Shown here piece by piece: positions 9,763 to 18,466 of a stretch of DNA of 64,000 nt. The stretch is from assembly GCA_034433515.1 (NCBI GenBank), contig DAOUAL010000027.1:1-64000 (forward strand), given 5' to 3'. Under the pieces are notes generated by a model. The model was not told the origin of the DNA. It saw only the letters and a program-made list of their open reading frames with translations, and did not search any database. A program made the position numbers and the translations under genes. The first letter of the stretch is position 1, and each line of letters opens with the position of its first letter. This DNA comes from DAOTXS01 sp034433515 (GTDB lineage Bacteria; Chloroflexota; Anaerolineae; UBA4142).

Positions 9763-10323
9763 TCAATGTTGAGCCACAACCTTGCGTCTCCGCAAAGACA
9801 CAAACCACACCACAATAAGCATGAGAATAAATCCGATCACCAATGGTACCACAATGGCGGCGATCGAAACACTCACCGCCACCACATCTTCGCCGACGCT
9901 GACAAACGCGTTGCCCAATCCACCCGTACTGGCGGTAACAACGGGGCGAGCACTGGCTTTGACCGCGTGCACGCCGAAGGCAAGAATGAGTCCCAGAATC
10001 ACGGCGATGGCCGGCGGCAATTGAATCGCGTTGGTGCTGGCGGCGAACAAAATCGCACCGGCGGTGGGACGCACAAAAGTTTGGATAACATCGTTAATGG
10101 TATCCGCGGCGGGCACTTTGTCCACGATCATTTCAATGATGAGCAAGACGATGAGCGCACCAATGACCCACTCGTTTTGCAAAATATCGAACGGGGGATT
10201 GAGCGTGATCCAATCCGTCAAGCGCGCGACGAGTGCGACGGTGAGCAATGGAATGTACGCGTTCAACCCTGAGGCGGATGCAAGCCCAAACGCTGTGAGA
10301 ATGTGCGAAAGGATTGAGATCAT
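9763..10323 (-). CDS. DUF4126 domain-containing membrane protein
   Basis: A 186-residue protein with four to five predicted transmembrane helices and the typical DUF4126 start ASGLNAYIPLLTVALVARL. A central DKVPAADTINDVIQTFVRP stretch is followed by Gly/Ala-rich helices. The family is uncharacterised. The ATG at 10323 has AGAGGTT upstream; the in-frame start at 10359 has no ribosome binding site. It is probably the first gene of the minus-strand operon running through the glycosyltransferase-like genes to uvrC. Confidence 0.8.
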   Translation of the reverse strand: MISILSHILTAFGLASASGLNAYIPLLTVALVARLTDWITLNPPFDILQNEWVIGALIVLLIIEMIVDKVPAADTINDVIQTFVRPTAGAILFAASTNAIQLPPAIAVILGLILAFGVHAVKASARPVVTASTGGLGNAFVSVGEDVVAVSVSIAAIVVPLVIGFILMLIVVWFVSLRRRKVVAQH

Positions 10324-10360
10324 TGCCAACCTCTTGGTGTTGATTATACCACAAAACAAA

Positions 10361-10387
10361 ACGAGGACGCGATACCGGCGTCCTCGT
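10361..10387 (-). terminator. Intrinsic terminator of the DUF4013 gene
   Basis: ACGAGGACGC at 10361-10370 pairs perfectly with GCGTCCTCGT at 10378-10387 around 7 nt. On the minus strand it is followed by TTTGTTTTGT. It lies between the DUF4013 stop and the DUF4126 start and separates the two transcripts. Confidence 0.85.
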
Positions 10388-10444
10388 GGGGTGCATTTCT
10401 ACGGCGACTGACTATCGTCCTCGTATTTTTGAGTTCCCATCCCT

Positions 10445-11119
10445 TTAGGCGGGAACCACTCCCATCCCTTGACTCGTGCGCCAGAATTGACCATACACAT
10501 GCGCGCCGACCAATTGTGCCCAGAAGGAGGTAAAGATCACGCCGATGAAGCAGAGAATAACGCCAAAGCCAGCGACAAACCCGGCAACCCATGTAATCAA
10601 AATGGCAATGATATAGTTCGCCAGATTCTTGCTGATGAGATCAAAGTTGCCGCGGAAATCCCAAAAGACGGAGAGTTGGTTTGTTACGGCATAGCGTGTC
10701 AGGGCGGCAGGAAATATCACCACGACCACAAGGATAAACAACATAACCACACACCACAGACAGAAACTCAAGATACCTACCAGACCCGCCAATGCGCCGC
10801 CGGCATCACTGTTGCCACTGGCACCAAACCCGGCGGCCATGCTCAAGACAAACATACAACAGTAAATCAAGATGATCGGCGCTACATAAACCAAGGCGCC
10901 CACAAAGACGTACAAGCCCTTCATGAAATAATCGCCAAAATTACTCCATTCGGGCAATGGTTGCGGCTGCCCATCCGCGACGTTCTTGAGCGTGGTCACC
11001 ATATAACCCAACGCCGCAAAGTTGACAATCGGAACAAGACTGACGAGCCCGCCGATCACCAACTTCATGATCCAGTTCGGATCCTCGAACACGTACATAA
11101 ATGACTTGCCAATGTCCAT
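10445..11119 (-). CDS. DUF4013 domain-containing membrane protein
   Basis: A 224-residue protein with about five transmembrane helices. It matches DUF4013: N-terminal MDIGKSFMYVFEDPNW, the GYMVTTLKNVADG segment and LPEWSNFGDYFMKGL, then Gly/Ala/Val-rich helices. The family has no known function. The ATG at 11119 is preceded by a near-ideal AAGGAGGACTT, which settles the start against an upstream in-frame ATG at 11158. It is monocistronic, with its own terminator downstream. Confidence 0.88.
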   Translation of the reverse strand: MDIGKSFMYVFEDPNWIMKLVIGGLVSLVPIVNFAALGYMVTTLKNVADGQPQPLPEWSNFGDYFMKGLYVFVGALVYVAPIILIYCCMFVLSMAAGFGASGNSDAGGALAGLVGILSFCLWCVVMLFILVVVVIFPAALTRYAVTNQLSVFWDFRGNFDLISKNLANYIIAILITWVAGFVAGFGVILCFIGVIFTSFWAQLVGAHVYGQFWRTSQGMGVVPA

Positions 11120-11203
11120 AAGTCCTCCTTTGGATTTTGTGTCGCGTGCTTGCCACAATTATAACAAATGTCAGAAGGACTTGCAATAGCCCCATAGACT
11201 TGG

Positions 11204-11635
11204 TCATTCATTCGATAAATCTTCAATCTGTGCAACCATGCGCGCCCAGTGCGTCCCCCGCCAATACCGTCCACATTGCGCGCATCGCCGAAAACGCTCT
11301 TGCGTACTAAACACATAGGGCGGCACAATACCACGCACGGACTCCTTGCTCACGGCTTCGAGCCGTTGATGGCATTCCACGCAACGCGAGAACGCCTCCC
11401 GCGCCGATAACTTAACGCGCGCAGGACTTGCTCCTCCACCTTTTCCGATTCGATGAGCAAATGCTTGAGGCCACGCCGCCGCGTCAACTCCACATCGCGC
11501 GTGAGAAGTATACGATCTTGGGCACGCGCCAGCCGTGTCAACGCCGGGTCGTCCGCGTGCGGCAGATAAAGCGTGTCGTACCCCAACAAACGCAACCACT
11601 TAGCGCCCCAGCATCGTATCGGCAATGAATCTCAT
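11204..11635 (-). pseudogene. Mut7-C RNase domain protein, two frameshifts
   Basis: The remnant of a Mut7-C (PIN-like RNase) protein. The start at 11635 reads MRFIADTMLGR and then stops; AKWLRLLGYDTLYLPHADD continues in another frame, implying a small deletion near 11600. A second shift near 11410 leads from EEQVLRAL to LSAREAFSRCVECHQRL in a third frame. The C-terminus keeps the two CxxC pairs of the zinc-ribbon part (CVEC, CAQC) and ends in RWRGTHW-like sequence. The acidic residues FIAD, ADDPA and LTRDVEL survive. Two independent breaks make a true pseudogene more likely than a sequencing error. Confidence 0.8.
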
Positions 11636-11656
11636 CAATGGAATTATATCATCACA

Positions 11657-11765
11657 CTAGTAGTGCACCAACATGAAAGTGCGTGGTGAAAACTCGATTT
11701 TTAGCCACATCGGTCGCCGTCTTCCCATCGGTCTGGGATGCAACTATTTCATGTTGTTGCACTAG
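11657..11765 (+). mobile_element. 109-bp MITE-like element, copy 1
   Basis: The element begins CTAGTAGTGCACC and ends GTTGCACTAG. Its termini are imperfect inverted repeats (TAGTGCACCAACATGAAA and TAGTGCAACAACATGAAA), flanked by TA/CTAG. It has no coding capacity. The other copies are at 20284, 23882, 32181, 39940 and 45023. This copy lies between the Mut7-C pseudogene and the LCP gene. The inside differs from the consensus at only a few positions. Confidence 0.85.
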
Positions 11766-12023
11766 TCTAATTGGAATAGCACACACGACAGGCGCGACAC
11801 CTAGTTGGTCGCCCGCGTCGCGTTTTTCCTCACGGCGAGATCGGCGCTGCTGCTCACTCGCCTCGATTCACAGCGAGATTGTGGATTGGTTACGCGGCGC
11901 GGCAATTCGGAAATTGATTCTCAATGACCTTAGCGATCAGTTCTGTCCGAGATTGAACTGACAAAGTAGTACTAACCCAGCCGCCAATCCACAAATTCCC
12001 TGTTTCTCGCCGTAAACTTGTGT
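11766..12023. other. Intergenic stretch without a gene
   Basis: Short frames exist on both strands, but none has a ribosome binding site or recognisable product. With the MITE copy on its left and the LCP promoter on its right, this makes a gene-free gap of about 500 bp. Confidence 0.5.
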
Positions 12024-12052
12024 TTGAGAAAATCGGGCAATGCGGATATAAT
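12024..12052 (+). promoter_or_regulatory. Sigma-70-type promoter for the LCP gene
   Basis: TTGAGA (12024-12029), a 17-bp spacer and a perfect TATAAT (12047-12052). The predicted transcript starts near 12059 and leaves a ~94-nt leader before the LCP start. Confidence 0.8.
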
Positions 12053-12152
12053 GCAAGTACCGGTGGTCTCGTCACAGATCGAGTACCCAACCATTTGGGA
12101 TTCGCTCATGTGTGCGCTGGTATGACTCTATACTCGGGAGCACAAAGAAAAA

Positions 12153-13553
12153 ATGCTTCGCCGCCACAAACGCCTTGCCTCGTTGATGATCGTACTAGTA
12201 GGATTCGTCGCCTTGATTTATATTGGTTTGACCACTTTTCAAAACATTCAAACTGTTCAGCACGATTCAAACCTCACTGATGCTTTTCTCCAAGTGATTC
12301 CGCCAGCCGAATTTCCGGGAAACACGTTAGAGCCCAGCCCGGTCCCCGTGACCGATCTCGCGCAACGCCCGCTTGACTATGCACCACGCTACGCCGCGCC
12401 GGGTTTCGACGATCTCGCCAGCAAAACGAATCCGCGCACTTTACTCGATATCTTGCTCACGCCGTTCGTCAACGAAGCCCGCAAGCGCCGCACCGAACTT
12501 GCCAAAAGCGATCCGGACTATTTGCATCGGATAGACCGTGAACTGAACGAAGGACGCATCAACTTTTTGCTCTTTGGCTATGGCGAAACGCACGAGCCGC
12601 CGCTTACCGAAAAGGCGATCATCGGTTCACAGACCATCATCTCGTACAACTTGCGCACGCACCAAGCCGACATTATTTCCTTCACCCACGATATTCGTGC
12701 TCCGGAAATCGAACGGGAATTGATGAAACGGGGACAGAAAACGCCGCCGGTGCGCATTGATCAGGCGTACAATGTGGGCGGTTTCAAACTGATGCGTAAG
12801 GTGATGGAAAACGCCACCGGCTTGGCAATTGACTTCCAAATCACTTTTCGTGACTCGGTGATGGTAGGATTAGTGGACGGCGTGTTTGAGGGATTAGAAG
12901 TAGATGTCCCCATGACGTTTGATGTTCATCCGTTTTATCTCGATGGCAAAAAGTACGAGCAAGGTCGCTTTGTCAAAGGCAAGCAAAAACTGAATGGACG
13001 CCAAGTCATTCAATTCATCAAAACCGTCCCGGTGTCCGAAGGGGCGTACGACAAACTCATTGAACACAATGCTCGCAAGTCATTGGTGTTCAATGCAATC
13101 CTAGACAAATTGTCCCAAAATTATAACGACCATCTGTTTTGGTTGCGCGGTTCGACCTTTATCGCCGGGGAATTGGTCAATGGCTCGATAGTGTACGATT
13201 TTGATCCCTTACCGCTCTTGGTTCACAACATTGGCGGGGTCAGTGCTTTGCTTGCGCAAAACAATGCGAGTATCTCCAAGCCGATGCGCTTGCCCAAGAT
13301 TAAACAATCCAAATATATTTGCGATTCCGCCCACGGCGACGGGGGGGTGCAATGGGTAACCGCAAACGCCGCCATCAATCCAATTACTCAAAAAGACCTA
13401 GAGCAGGGTGTGTACACTTCACTGGATATGGAGGTACCCATCTATGCCAATCCCTACGGCGATTTGGTTGCCGAGTATTGGACGTCGGTGCGGATGTTGG
13501 TCAAGTACTCGCTCTATGCGCAAACACCGCCGTACAATTTTTACACCGAATAG
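12153..13553 (+). CDS. LCP (LytR-CpsA-Psr) family protein
   Basis: A 466-residue protein with an N-terminal signal-anchor helix (about 9-28) and an extracellular LCP domain (about 140-340). The domain signatures are INFLLFGYGE, TIISYNLRTHQADIISFTHD with IRAPE, YNVGGFKLMRKVMENATGL and a QFIKTVPVSEGAYD region. LCP enzymes transfer lipid-linked glycopolymers to the cell wall or proteins. The canonical Arg cluster is only partly recognisable, so this may be a divergent member. A strong promoter lies upstream and an acyltransferase gene follows within 5 bp, which fits a surface-polymer operon. Confidence 0.75.
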   Translation: MLRRHKRLASLMIVLVGFVALIYIGLTTFQNIQTVQHDSNLTDAFLQVIPPAEFPGNTLEPSPVPVTDLAQRPLDYAPRYAAPGFDDLASKTNPRTLLDILLTPFVNEARKRRTELAKSDPDYLHRIDRELNEGRINFLLFGYGETHEPPLTEKAIIGSQTIISYNLRTHQADIISFTHDIRAPEIERELMKRGQKTPPVRIDQAYNVGGFKLMRKVMENATGLAIDFQITFRDSVMVGLVDGVFEGLEVDVPMTFDVHPFYLDGKKYEQGRFVKGKQKLNGRQVIQFIKTVPVSEGAYDKLIEHNARKSLVFNAILDKLSQNYNDHLFWLRGSTFIAGELVNGSIVYDFDPLPLLVHNIGGVSALLAQNNASISKPMRLPKIKQSKYICDSAHGDGGVQWVTANAAINPITQKDLEQGVYTSLDMEVPIYANPYGDLVAEYWTSVRMLVKYSLYAQTPPYNFYTE

Positions 13554-13557
13554 AGAG

Positions 13558-14632
13558 TTGAAAAGAAAGCGGCTAGTGAGTATTCAAATCCTACGCGCCC
13601 TCGCCATCTTGGCGGTGGCTTGGCTACATCTGACCCTCATCGAACTAAAATATGGCTCAACAGTGCCCATCATTCCTAGCTGGCTCACCCATAGTTTTGG
13701 CGGGGTGGATGTATTTTTTGTCATCAGCGGTCTGATGATGGTCATTGTTACGCAAGGCAAGTTCGGTTCGGCAAAGAACGCACTCCGCTTTGCGTTCGAC
13801 CGAGTGGTGCGTATTTATCCGTTGTATTGGTTCTATACCACTATTGCGCTGGTGGTGTATCTCATCAATCCCAAGTTGGTGAATTCCGCCCAAGGCAATC
13901 GCGTGGACATTCTGGCTTCCTATTTACTATTACCCAGCGACCTGACCCCCCCTCATTAATGTGGGCTGGTCACTCGTGCATGTGGTGTATTTCTATATGG
14001 TGTTCACCTTGTTTGTGCTTTGGCTCAAAGAAAACTACTTGACCATTGCTCTAGTAGGCTGGGCAATGTTTGTCTCCCTGGGTCAACTCTATTGTCACTT
14101 TTCAAGTTGTGGAACTAGTCTCAATCTTGTAACCCATCCACACACCTACGAATTTATCGCCGGTTGTTTCATCGGTGTCTTATACCATCGCAATTTTCAC
14201 AAACTGGGACTCGCGGCATTCGTCGCAGGAATCGTTTTATTGGTCGGCGGAATCCTCTATCTCAGTCCGCTCCCCGCCGGTCAGGGAGTATCCAACTGGA
14301 GCCGGGTTTCCGTTTTCGGCTTGCCCGCTGTGCTGATTGTGTATGGCGTAACGGCGCTGGAGGCAGCGGGCAGAATTGTTCTGCCCGCTCGTTTGCAGTC
14401 TTTGGGTGATGCTTCGTACTCAATTTATCTCTCGCATGTTCCGATTCTGGCACCCCTGGGACTAGTTTGGTCGTGGTTTGTCACTCCCGATCCCCTCAAC
14501 CATTTCATTGCTTTGTTGGGGATGATTATCACCGCTATTCTGTTTGGATTGTCGAGTTACTCTTTCATTGAAAAGCCCTTGCTCCAGAAGCTCCGGGCTT
14601 GGGGCGAAACCCACCTACCCCAAGCCATCTGA
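13558..14632 (+). pseudogene. Acyltransferase 3 family protein, frameshifted at a C7 tract
   Basis: A polytopic O-acyltransferase for cell-surface glycans. The first part (to 13959) has the family start ILRALAILAVAWLH, then GGVDVFFVISGLMM and RIYPLYWFYT. The frame breaks at a run of seven C (13946-13952). The second part resumes as LINVGWSLVHVVYFY and runs to 14632 with SLGDASYSIYLSHVP near the end, typical of the family. Removing one C restores one frame of about 357 codons. The start may be TTG 13558 or GTG 13576. This may be a phase-variable gene, a recent mutation or an assembly error. Confidence 0.8.
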
Positions 14633-14656
14633 ATCATAAACGATGAGTACTCAACG

Positions 14657-15505
14657 ATGACAATATCCGGCTTTGATCATTTTATTGTGTTGGTCAATGA
14701 TCTTACAACGGCGATGCACACCTATCGCCGGCTTGGTTTCAAAGTGCACGCCGGCGGCGAACATCCGGCGTTTGGCAGTCATAACGCGCTGGTCCCTTTT
14801 GCCGATGGCACCTATATCGAACTGGTCGCATTCAAAGACGCGGCGCTTGCCGCGCAAACCTTTTGGCGCGCGGGTGTGGCGCGTTTGCGGGTGGGCGAAG
14901 GATTTGCCGGCTTTGTGCTGGCATCCAACGACATTACCAACGATGTCACCCGCTTGAAATTTTCGCTGGCGTACAACGATCCGCAAGCCGGGGCGCGCGT
15001 GCGTCCAGATGGTCAACGCGTCGAATGGCACACGGCAATGTTTGAAGGGTCGCCCGTTGGCTTGATGCCCTTTCTCATCCAAGACGACACACCACGCGCA
15101 TTGCGCATCGAACCGGCAACCGAAGGCATGGGCAGTCGCGCGCGTGTGAAAGAAGTGATTGTCGTGGCGCGACAACTTGAGCAAGCCCGCGATGCGTACC
15201 GCGCCTTACTTGGGAGCGAACCCAAACGTGTACACAACGTGGCGAATGATGTAGTGGGTTATCGCCTGACGATGGAGTGGGGAACGATCATCCTAGCGCA
15301 CCCAGAACAGGGCGGCAATACGATGGAAGAACATCTGGCTCGGCGTGGCGAGGGAATTTTTGCGCTGACGTTAGAGGTAGAAGGATTGGGGCACGATCGC
15401 ATTCGATTTCGAAACGAAAACCTTACCCTGTATCCGGACGGCAATGGGTTTCTCCTTCCGCCGGAATTGGCGTGCGGGGCGCGGATTCGCTTGATCGCAA
15501 AATAA
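14657..15505 (+). CDS. VOC (glyoxalase-like) domain protein
   Basis: A 282-residue protein of the vicinal-oxygen-chelate superfamily, close to Glyoxalase_3. The start MTISGFDHFIVLVNDL and GFKVHAGGEHPAFGSHNALVPF give the first beta-alpha-beta unit with a possible metal-binding His. YIELVAFKD supplies the acidic ligand position. A second half-site module follows from about residue 165. Substrate unknown. An ATG with weak upstream purines starts it, 24 bp after the acyltransferase, and a strong terminator follows, so it ends the LCP-acyltransferase transcript. Confidence 0.75.
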   Translation: MTISGFDHFIVLVNDLTTAMHTYRRLGFKVHAGGEHPAFGSHNALVPFADGTYIELVAFKDAALAAQTFWRAGVARLRVGEGFAGFVLASNDITNDVTRLKFSLAYNDPQAGARVRPDGQRVEWHTAMFEGSPVGLMPFLIQDDTPRALRIEPATEGMGSRARVKEVIVVARQLEQARDAYRALLGSEPKRVHNVANDVVGYRLTMEWGTIILAHPEQGGNTMEEHLARRGEGIFALTLEVEGLGHDRIRFRNENLTLYPDGNGFLLPPELACGARIRLIAK

Positions 15506-15506
15506 A

Positions 15507-15537
15507 AAATCCGGGTTTCATCCCGAGACCCGGATTT
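15507..15537 (+). terminator. Intrinsic terminator
   Basis: AAATCCGGGT (15507-15516) pairs perfectly with ACCCGGATTT (15528-15537), followed by CTTATT. It begins at the stop of the VOC gene. Confidence 0.85.
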
Positions 15538-15588
15538 CTTATTAACGGATGTTACGCGGTCAACGATTTATTCACCACAGAGTTGGGT

Positions 15589-15704
15589 GTTCTCCGTGTG
15601 CGCTGGTAAAATCGCGTAAGGTGAGTTATTAACACACTTTAGACGCCAAGCGAAAAAATGTTTTGATCCTCTGCGTTCTCAGCGTGCTCTGCGGTGAAAT
15701 GCAC
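15589..15704. repeat. Dispersed intergenic repeat fragments
   Basis: TTCTCCGTGTGCGCTGG with a following TAAAATCGCGTAAG recurs nearly unchanged at 32320-32352. A second piece, CTCTGCGTTCTCAGCG with TGCTCTGCGGTG (15669-15698), resembles sequences at 62182-62237. No gene is present between 15541 and 15718. Confidence 0.6.
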
Positions 15705-15718
15705 GTAACATCAGTTCT

Positions 15719-17089
15719 TCATCCCGCCATCGCGTCAAAGAACCGGATGTACGCCTCAATGCCACGATAGTAACTGGGCAAGTGCATTTTTTCATTGGGT
15801 GAATGCAAGTTATCATCGGGCAAGCCAAAGCCCATCATCAACGAATCCACGCCGAGAATATCGTGAATCATACTCACCACCGGCACGCTGCCCCCTTCCA
15901 ACTTGAACACCGGCTTGACGCCAAAGGTTTTTTCGAGCGCGGAGATGACGGCTTGCATATAGGGTGAATCGCGTCGCATCAAGACCGCCGGACTGCTCAC
16001 AAACTTTTTCACTTCCCAGCGCACGGTGGGCGGGGCATTGCGGCGCAAATATTCTTTGAGTTGCTCTTCCACAGCCTTGTCATCTTGATACGGAACAAGG
16101 CGCATCGAAATCTTTGCCATCGCTTTAGCCGGCAAAACCGTTTTCGCACCCTCGCCGGTAAAGCCCGCCAAGAGACCATTAACCTCAAGAGTCGGACGCG
16201 CGCCCAATCGTTCGCGCGTGGTAAATCCTTTTTCGCCGAATAAGGCAGGCACGCCGGCGGTCTTGCGCCACTCTTCGTCAGTGGTCGGGAACCGCGCCAA
16301 TTCTGCCCGCTCTTCCTCCGAGAGTTGTCGCACCTGGTCGTAAAAGCCGGGCAAGGTGATGTGGCCGTCCTTATCGTGCATTCCGGCGATGAGTTCGCAC
16401 AACACGGTAGCCGGGTTTGCCACCGAGCCGCCGAACGAACCGGAATGCAAATCTTGCGATGGACCATAAACCCAGACTTCAAAATAAGCTAGCCCGCGCA
16501 AGCCGTACACAATCGAAGGCAAGTCCGGGCGCGTGATGCCGGAATCGGCGTTGAGGGAAACATCGCATTTCAACTTTTCTTTGTGTTGCTGAATGAACGC
16601 ACCCAAACTCGGCGAGCCGATCTCTTCTTCACCCTCGATCAAGACCTTGACGTTGACGTGTAACCCCTCGTGCTTGATCAACGCTTCCAGCGCTTTCAAA
16701 AAGGCATGCACTTGGCCCTTCATATCGGATGCGCCGCGCGCGTAAATGTTATCGCCGCGCACGGTCGGATCGAATGGCGGCGATGTCCATTCGTTGAGCG
16801 GATCAACCGGTTGAACATCGTAATGTCCGTAAATCAACACCGTGGGTTTGCCGGGGGCATTCAACCATTCCCCGTACACCACAGGATGTCCCGCCGTTGG
16901 CATAATCTCGACGTTTTGGAAATTGAGGCCGATCAATTGTCGCGCGAGCCATTCCGCCGCGCGTTGCATATCGGGACGATGTTGCGCTAACGTCGAAATG
17001 CTGGGAATCGCGAGCAACTCTTTGAACTCGGCAAGGTTACGCTCACGATTCTGGCGCGCATACTCGATCGCACGGATGGATTCGGTCAT
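15719..17089 (-). CDS. M20 family metallopeptidase (dipeptidase)
   Basis: A 456-residue zinc-dependent exopeptidase of the M20/M25/M40 group. The first metal site is in VLIYGHYDVQP, the second Asp in ARGASDMKGQ, and the catalytic/metal Glu pair in EGEEEIGSP. NADSGI supplies another ligand. The lid/dimerisation domain (about 205-360) has the DLHSGSFGG motif and the C-terminal ligand His lies in HSPNEKM. These are all hallmarks of the CNDP/PepV-like dipeptidases. The ATG at 17089 has AAGGAGTGC upstream. Probably cytosolic, as no signal peptide is seen. Confidence 0.92.
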   Translation of the reverse strand: MTESIRAIEYARQNRERNLAEFKELLAIPSISTLAQHRPDMQRAAEWLARQLIGLNFQNVEIMPTAGHPVVYGEWLNAPGKPTVLIYGHYDVQPVDPLNEWTSPPFDPTVRGDNIYARGASDMKGQVHAFLKALEALIKHEGLHVNVKVLIEGEEEIGSPSLGAFIQQHKEKLKCDVSLNADSGITRPDLPSIVYGLRGLAYFEVWVYGPSQDLHSGSFGGSVANPATVLCELIAGMHDKDGHITLPGFYDQVRQLSEEERAELARFPTTDEEWRKTAGVPALFGEKGFTTRERLGARPTLEVNGLLAGFTGEGAKTVLPAKAMAKISMRLVPYQDDKAVEEQLKEYLRRNAPPTVRWEVKKFVSSPAVLMRRDSPYMQAVISALEKTFGVKPVFKLEGGSVPVVSMIHDILGVDSLMMGFGLPDDNLHSPNEKMHLPSYYRGIEAYIRFFDAMAG

Positions 17090-17126
17090 AAGCACTCCTT
17101 GATTAAAGTATAAAGACGATTTGCTT

Positions 17127-18326
17127 TCATTTCAACAGCTCCACCACAACATCCAGAATTTTTTCTGCCAACTCTTCCTTGGGCATCGGCGGCAATTCAT
17201 TCATCCCTCCATCGCGCGCGAGCAAGGTGGCTTGCTCAATATCGCCACCAAAACTCTGCGGCACCGGGTTTGCCACGATCAAATCCAAATTCTTGGATTC
17301 GAGTTTAACGCGTGCATTGGCAATCAAGTCTTGAGTCTCGGCAGCAAAACCGATGACACACCTGGGACGCTGGGACGATTTTCCCACCTCGGCAAGAATG
17401 TCCGGATTCTTGACCAATTCGATCGTCAATGATTCAGCGTTCCCTTTTTTGATTTTTTGTTCCGCGGCTTGTGCCGGGCGAAAATCGGCGACGGCGGCTG
17501 CCATCACCAACGCGTCCGCGTCTTGAATCGCTTGCATCACGGCATCGCGCATCTCGCACGCGCTGGGTGCCGAAAGAACCTCAACGCCATGAGGCACGCG
17601 CAAATTCGTTACGCCGGCGATCAACGTTACGCGCGCACCACGATCGCGCGCCGCTTCCGCTAATGCGAATCCCATTTTGCCGGAAGAACGATTGGCAATC
17701 ACCCGCACCGGATCAAGCGGTTCTTGCGTACCGCCTGCCGTGATCACAATTTTGCGCTTTGCCAAATCACCGTGGCGTCCCAGCGTCGCGCGGATCGTAT
17801 CCACGATCACATCCAAATCGGCGAGGCGACCGCGCCCACTTGCGCCGGAAGCCAGCCGTCCGATCCCGGGTTCAACGATGATGGCGCCGCGCGCCTTGAG
17901 GGTAGCCACATTTTCTTGCGTGGCAGAATTCTCCCACATCCCGGTTTCCATCGCGGGCGCGATGATGAGGGGCGCACGTGTATCCAGCGCAGTCGCGCTC
18001 ACCGCATCGTCCGCGAGACCGTGCGCGATTTTGGCGATGGTATGCGCGGTAGCAGGCGCGATCACAAAAACATCCGCTCGCTTTGCCATCGCTACGTGTC
18101 CAATCGTCGAGTCCGGCAGCATGGTCATCACATCCGTAACCACGTGCCGATGTGTGAGTGCCTCAAACGTCATCGCGCTGATGAACAGCGTTGCTTCGCG
18201 CGTCATCACTACATCCACGTGCGCGCCGGCTTGCGTGAGTTGACTGGCGAGCATGGCGGCTTTGTACGCGGCGATGGAGCCGGTAATGCCGAGGAGGATT
18301 GTTTTGTCTTTTAGAATACCCACCAT
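17127..18326 (-). CDS. coaBC: Bifunctional phosphopantothenoylcysteine decarboxylase / phosphopantothenate-cysteine ligase
   Basis: Two consecutive steps of coenzyme A synthesis in one protein of 399 residues. The N-terminal flavoprotein (CoaC) has LLGITGSIAAYKA, the active-site His in IGHVAMAKRAD, PAMETGMWENSAT in the substrate-recognition clamp and a Gly-rich GRLASGASGRGRL. The C-terminal CoaB has ITAGGTQEPLDPVRVIANRSSGKMG and VMAAAVADFRP. The ATG at 18326 has AAGGG upstream and matches the usual N-terminus; an in-frame start at 18434 would add an unrelated tail. coaX lies just upstream on the same strand, so two CoA genes are adjacent. Confidence 0.96.
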   Translation of the reverse strand: MVGILKDKTILLGITGSIAAYKAAMLASQLTQAGAHVDVVMTREATLFISAMTFEALTHRHVVTDVMTMLPDSTIGHVAMAKRADVFVIAPATAHTIAKIAHGLADDAVSATALDTRAPLIIAPAMETGMWENSATQENVATLKARGAIIVEPGIGRLASGASGRGRLADLDVIVDTIRATLGRHGDLAKRKIVITAGGTQEPLDPVRVIANRSSGKMGFALAEAARDRGARVTLIAGVTNLRVPHGVEVLSAPSACEMRDAVMQAIQDADALVMAAAVADFRPAQAAEQKIKKGNAESLTIELVKNPDILAEVGKSSQRPRCVIGFAAETQDLIANARVKLESKNLDLIVANPVPQSFGGDIEQATLLARDGGMNELPPMPKEELAEKILDVVVELLK

Positions 18327-18390
18327 CTTTGCCCTTGAAACCAAAGTTGGAACTGCGGTTGTGCGAATCTCACTGCCGAGTACCTGAAAA

Positions 18391-18454
18391 GGCATTTGAA
18401 AATTCAAAAATGCCTTGCTTTTTCGTAGGGGCAAATTTAGAAATTTGCCCCTAC
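18391..18454. repeat. Double-palindrome intergenic repeat, copy A
   Basis: Two adjacent palindromes: GGCATTTGAA with TTCAAAAATGCC, then GTAGGGGCAAATTT with AAATTTGCCCCTAC. The same ~64-bp unit recurs at 24073-24135. It lies between coaX and coaBC. On the plus strand a T-run follows the second hairpin. Confidence 0.75.
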
Positions 18455-18466
18455 GTTTTTTTCTGC

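Noticed and set aside
11683..11961. Small plus-strand gene between the Mut7-C remnant and the LCP gene
   Set aside because: It starts inside the MITE, has no ribosome binding site and encodes no recognisable sequence.
18423..18461. Terminator for coaX
   Set aside because: The hairpin is followed by T only on the plus strand, while coaX is on the minus strand. It belongs to a repeat shared with 24073-24135.
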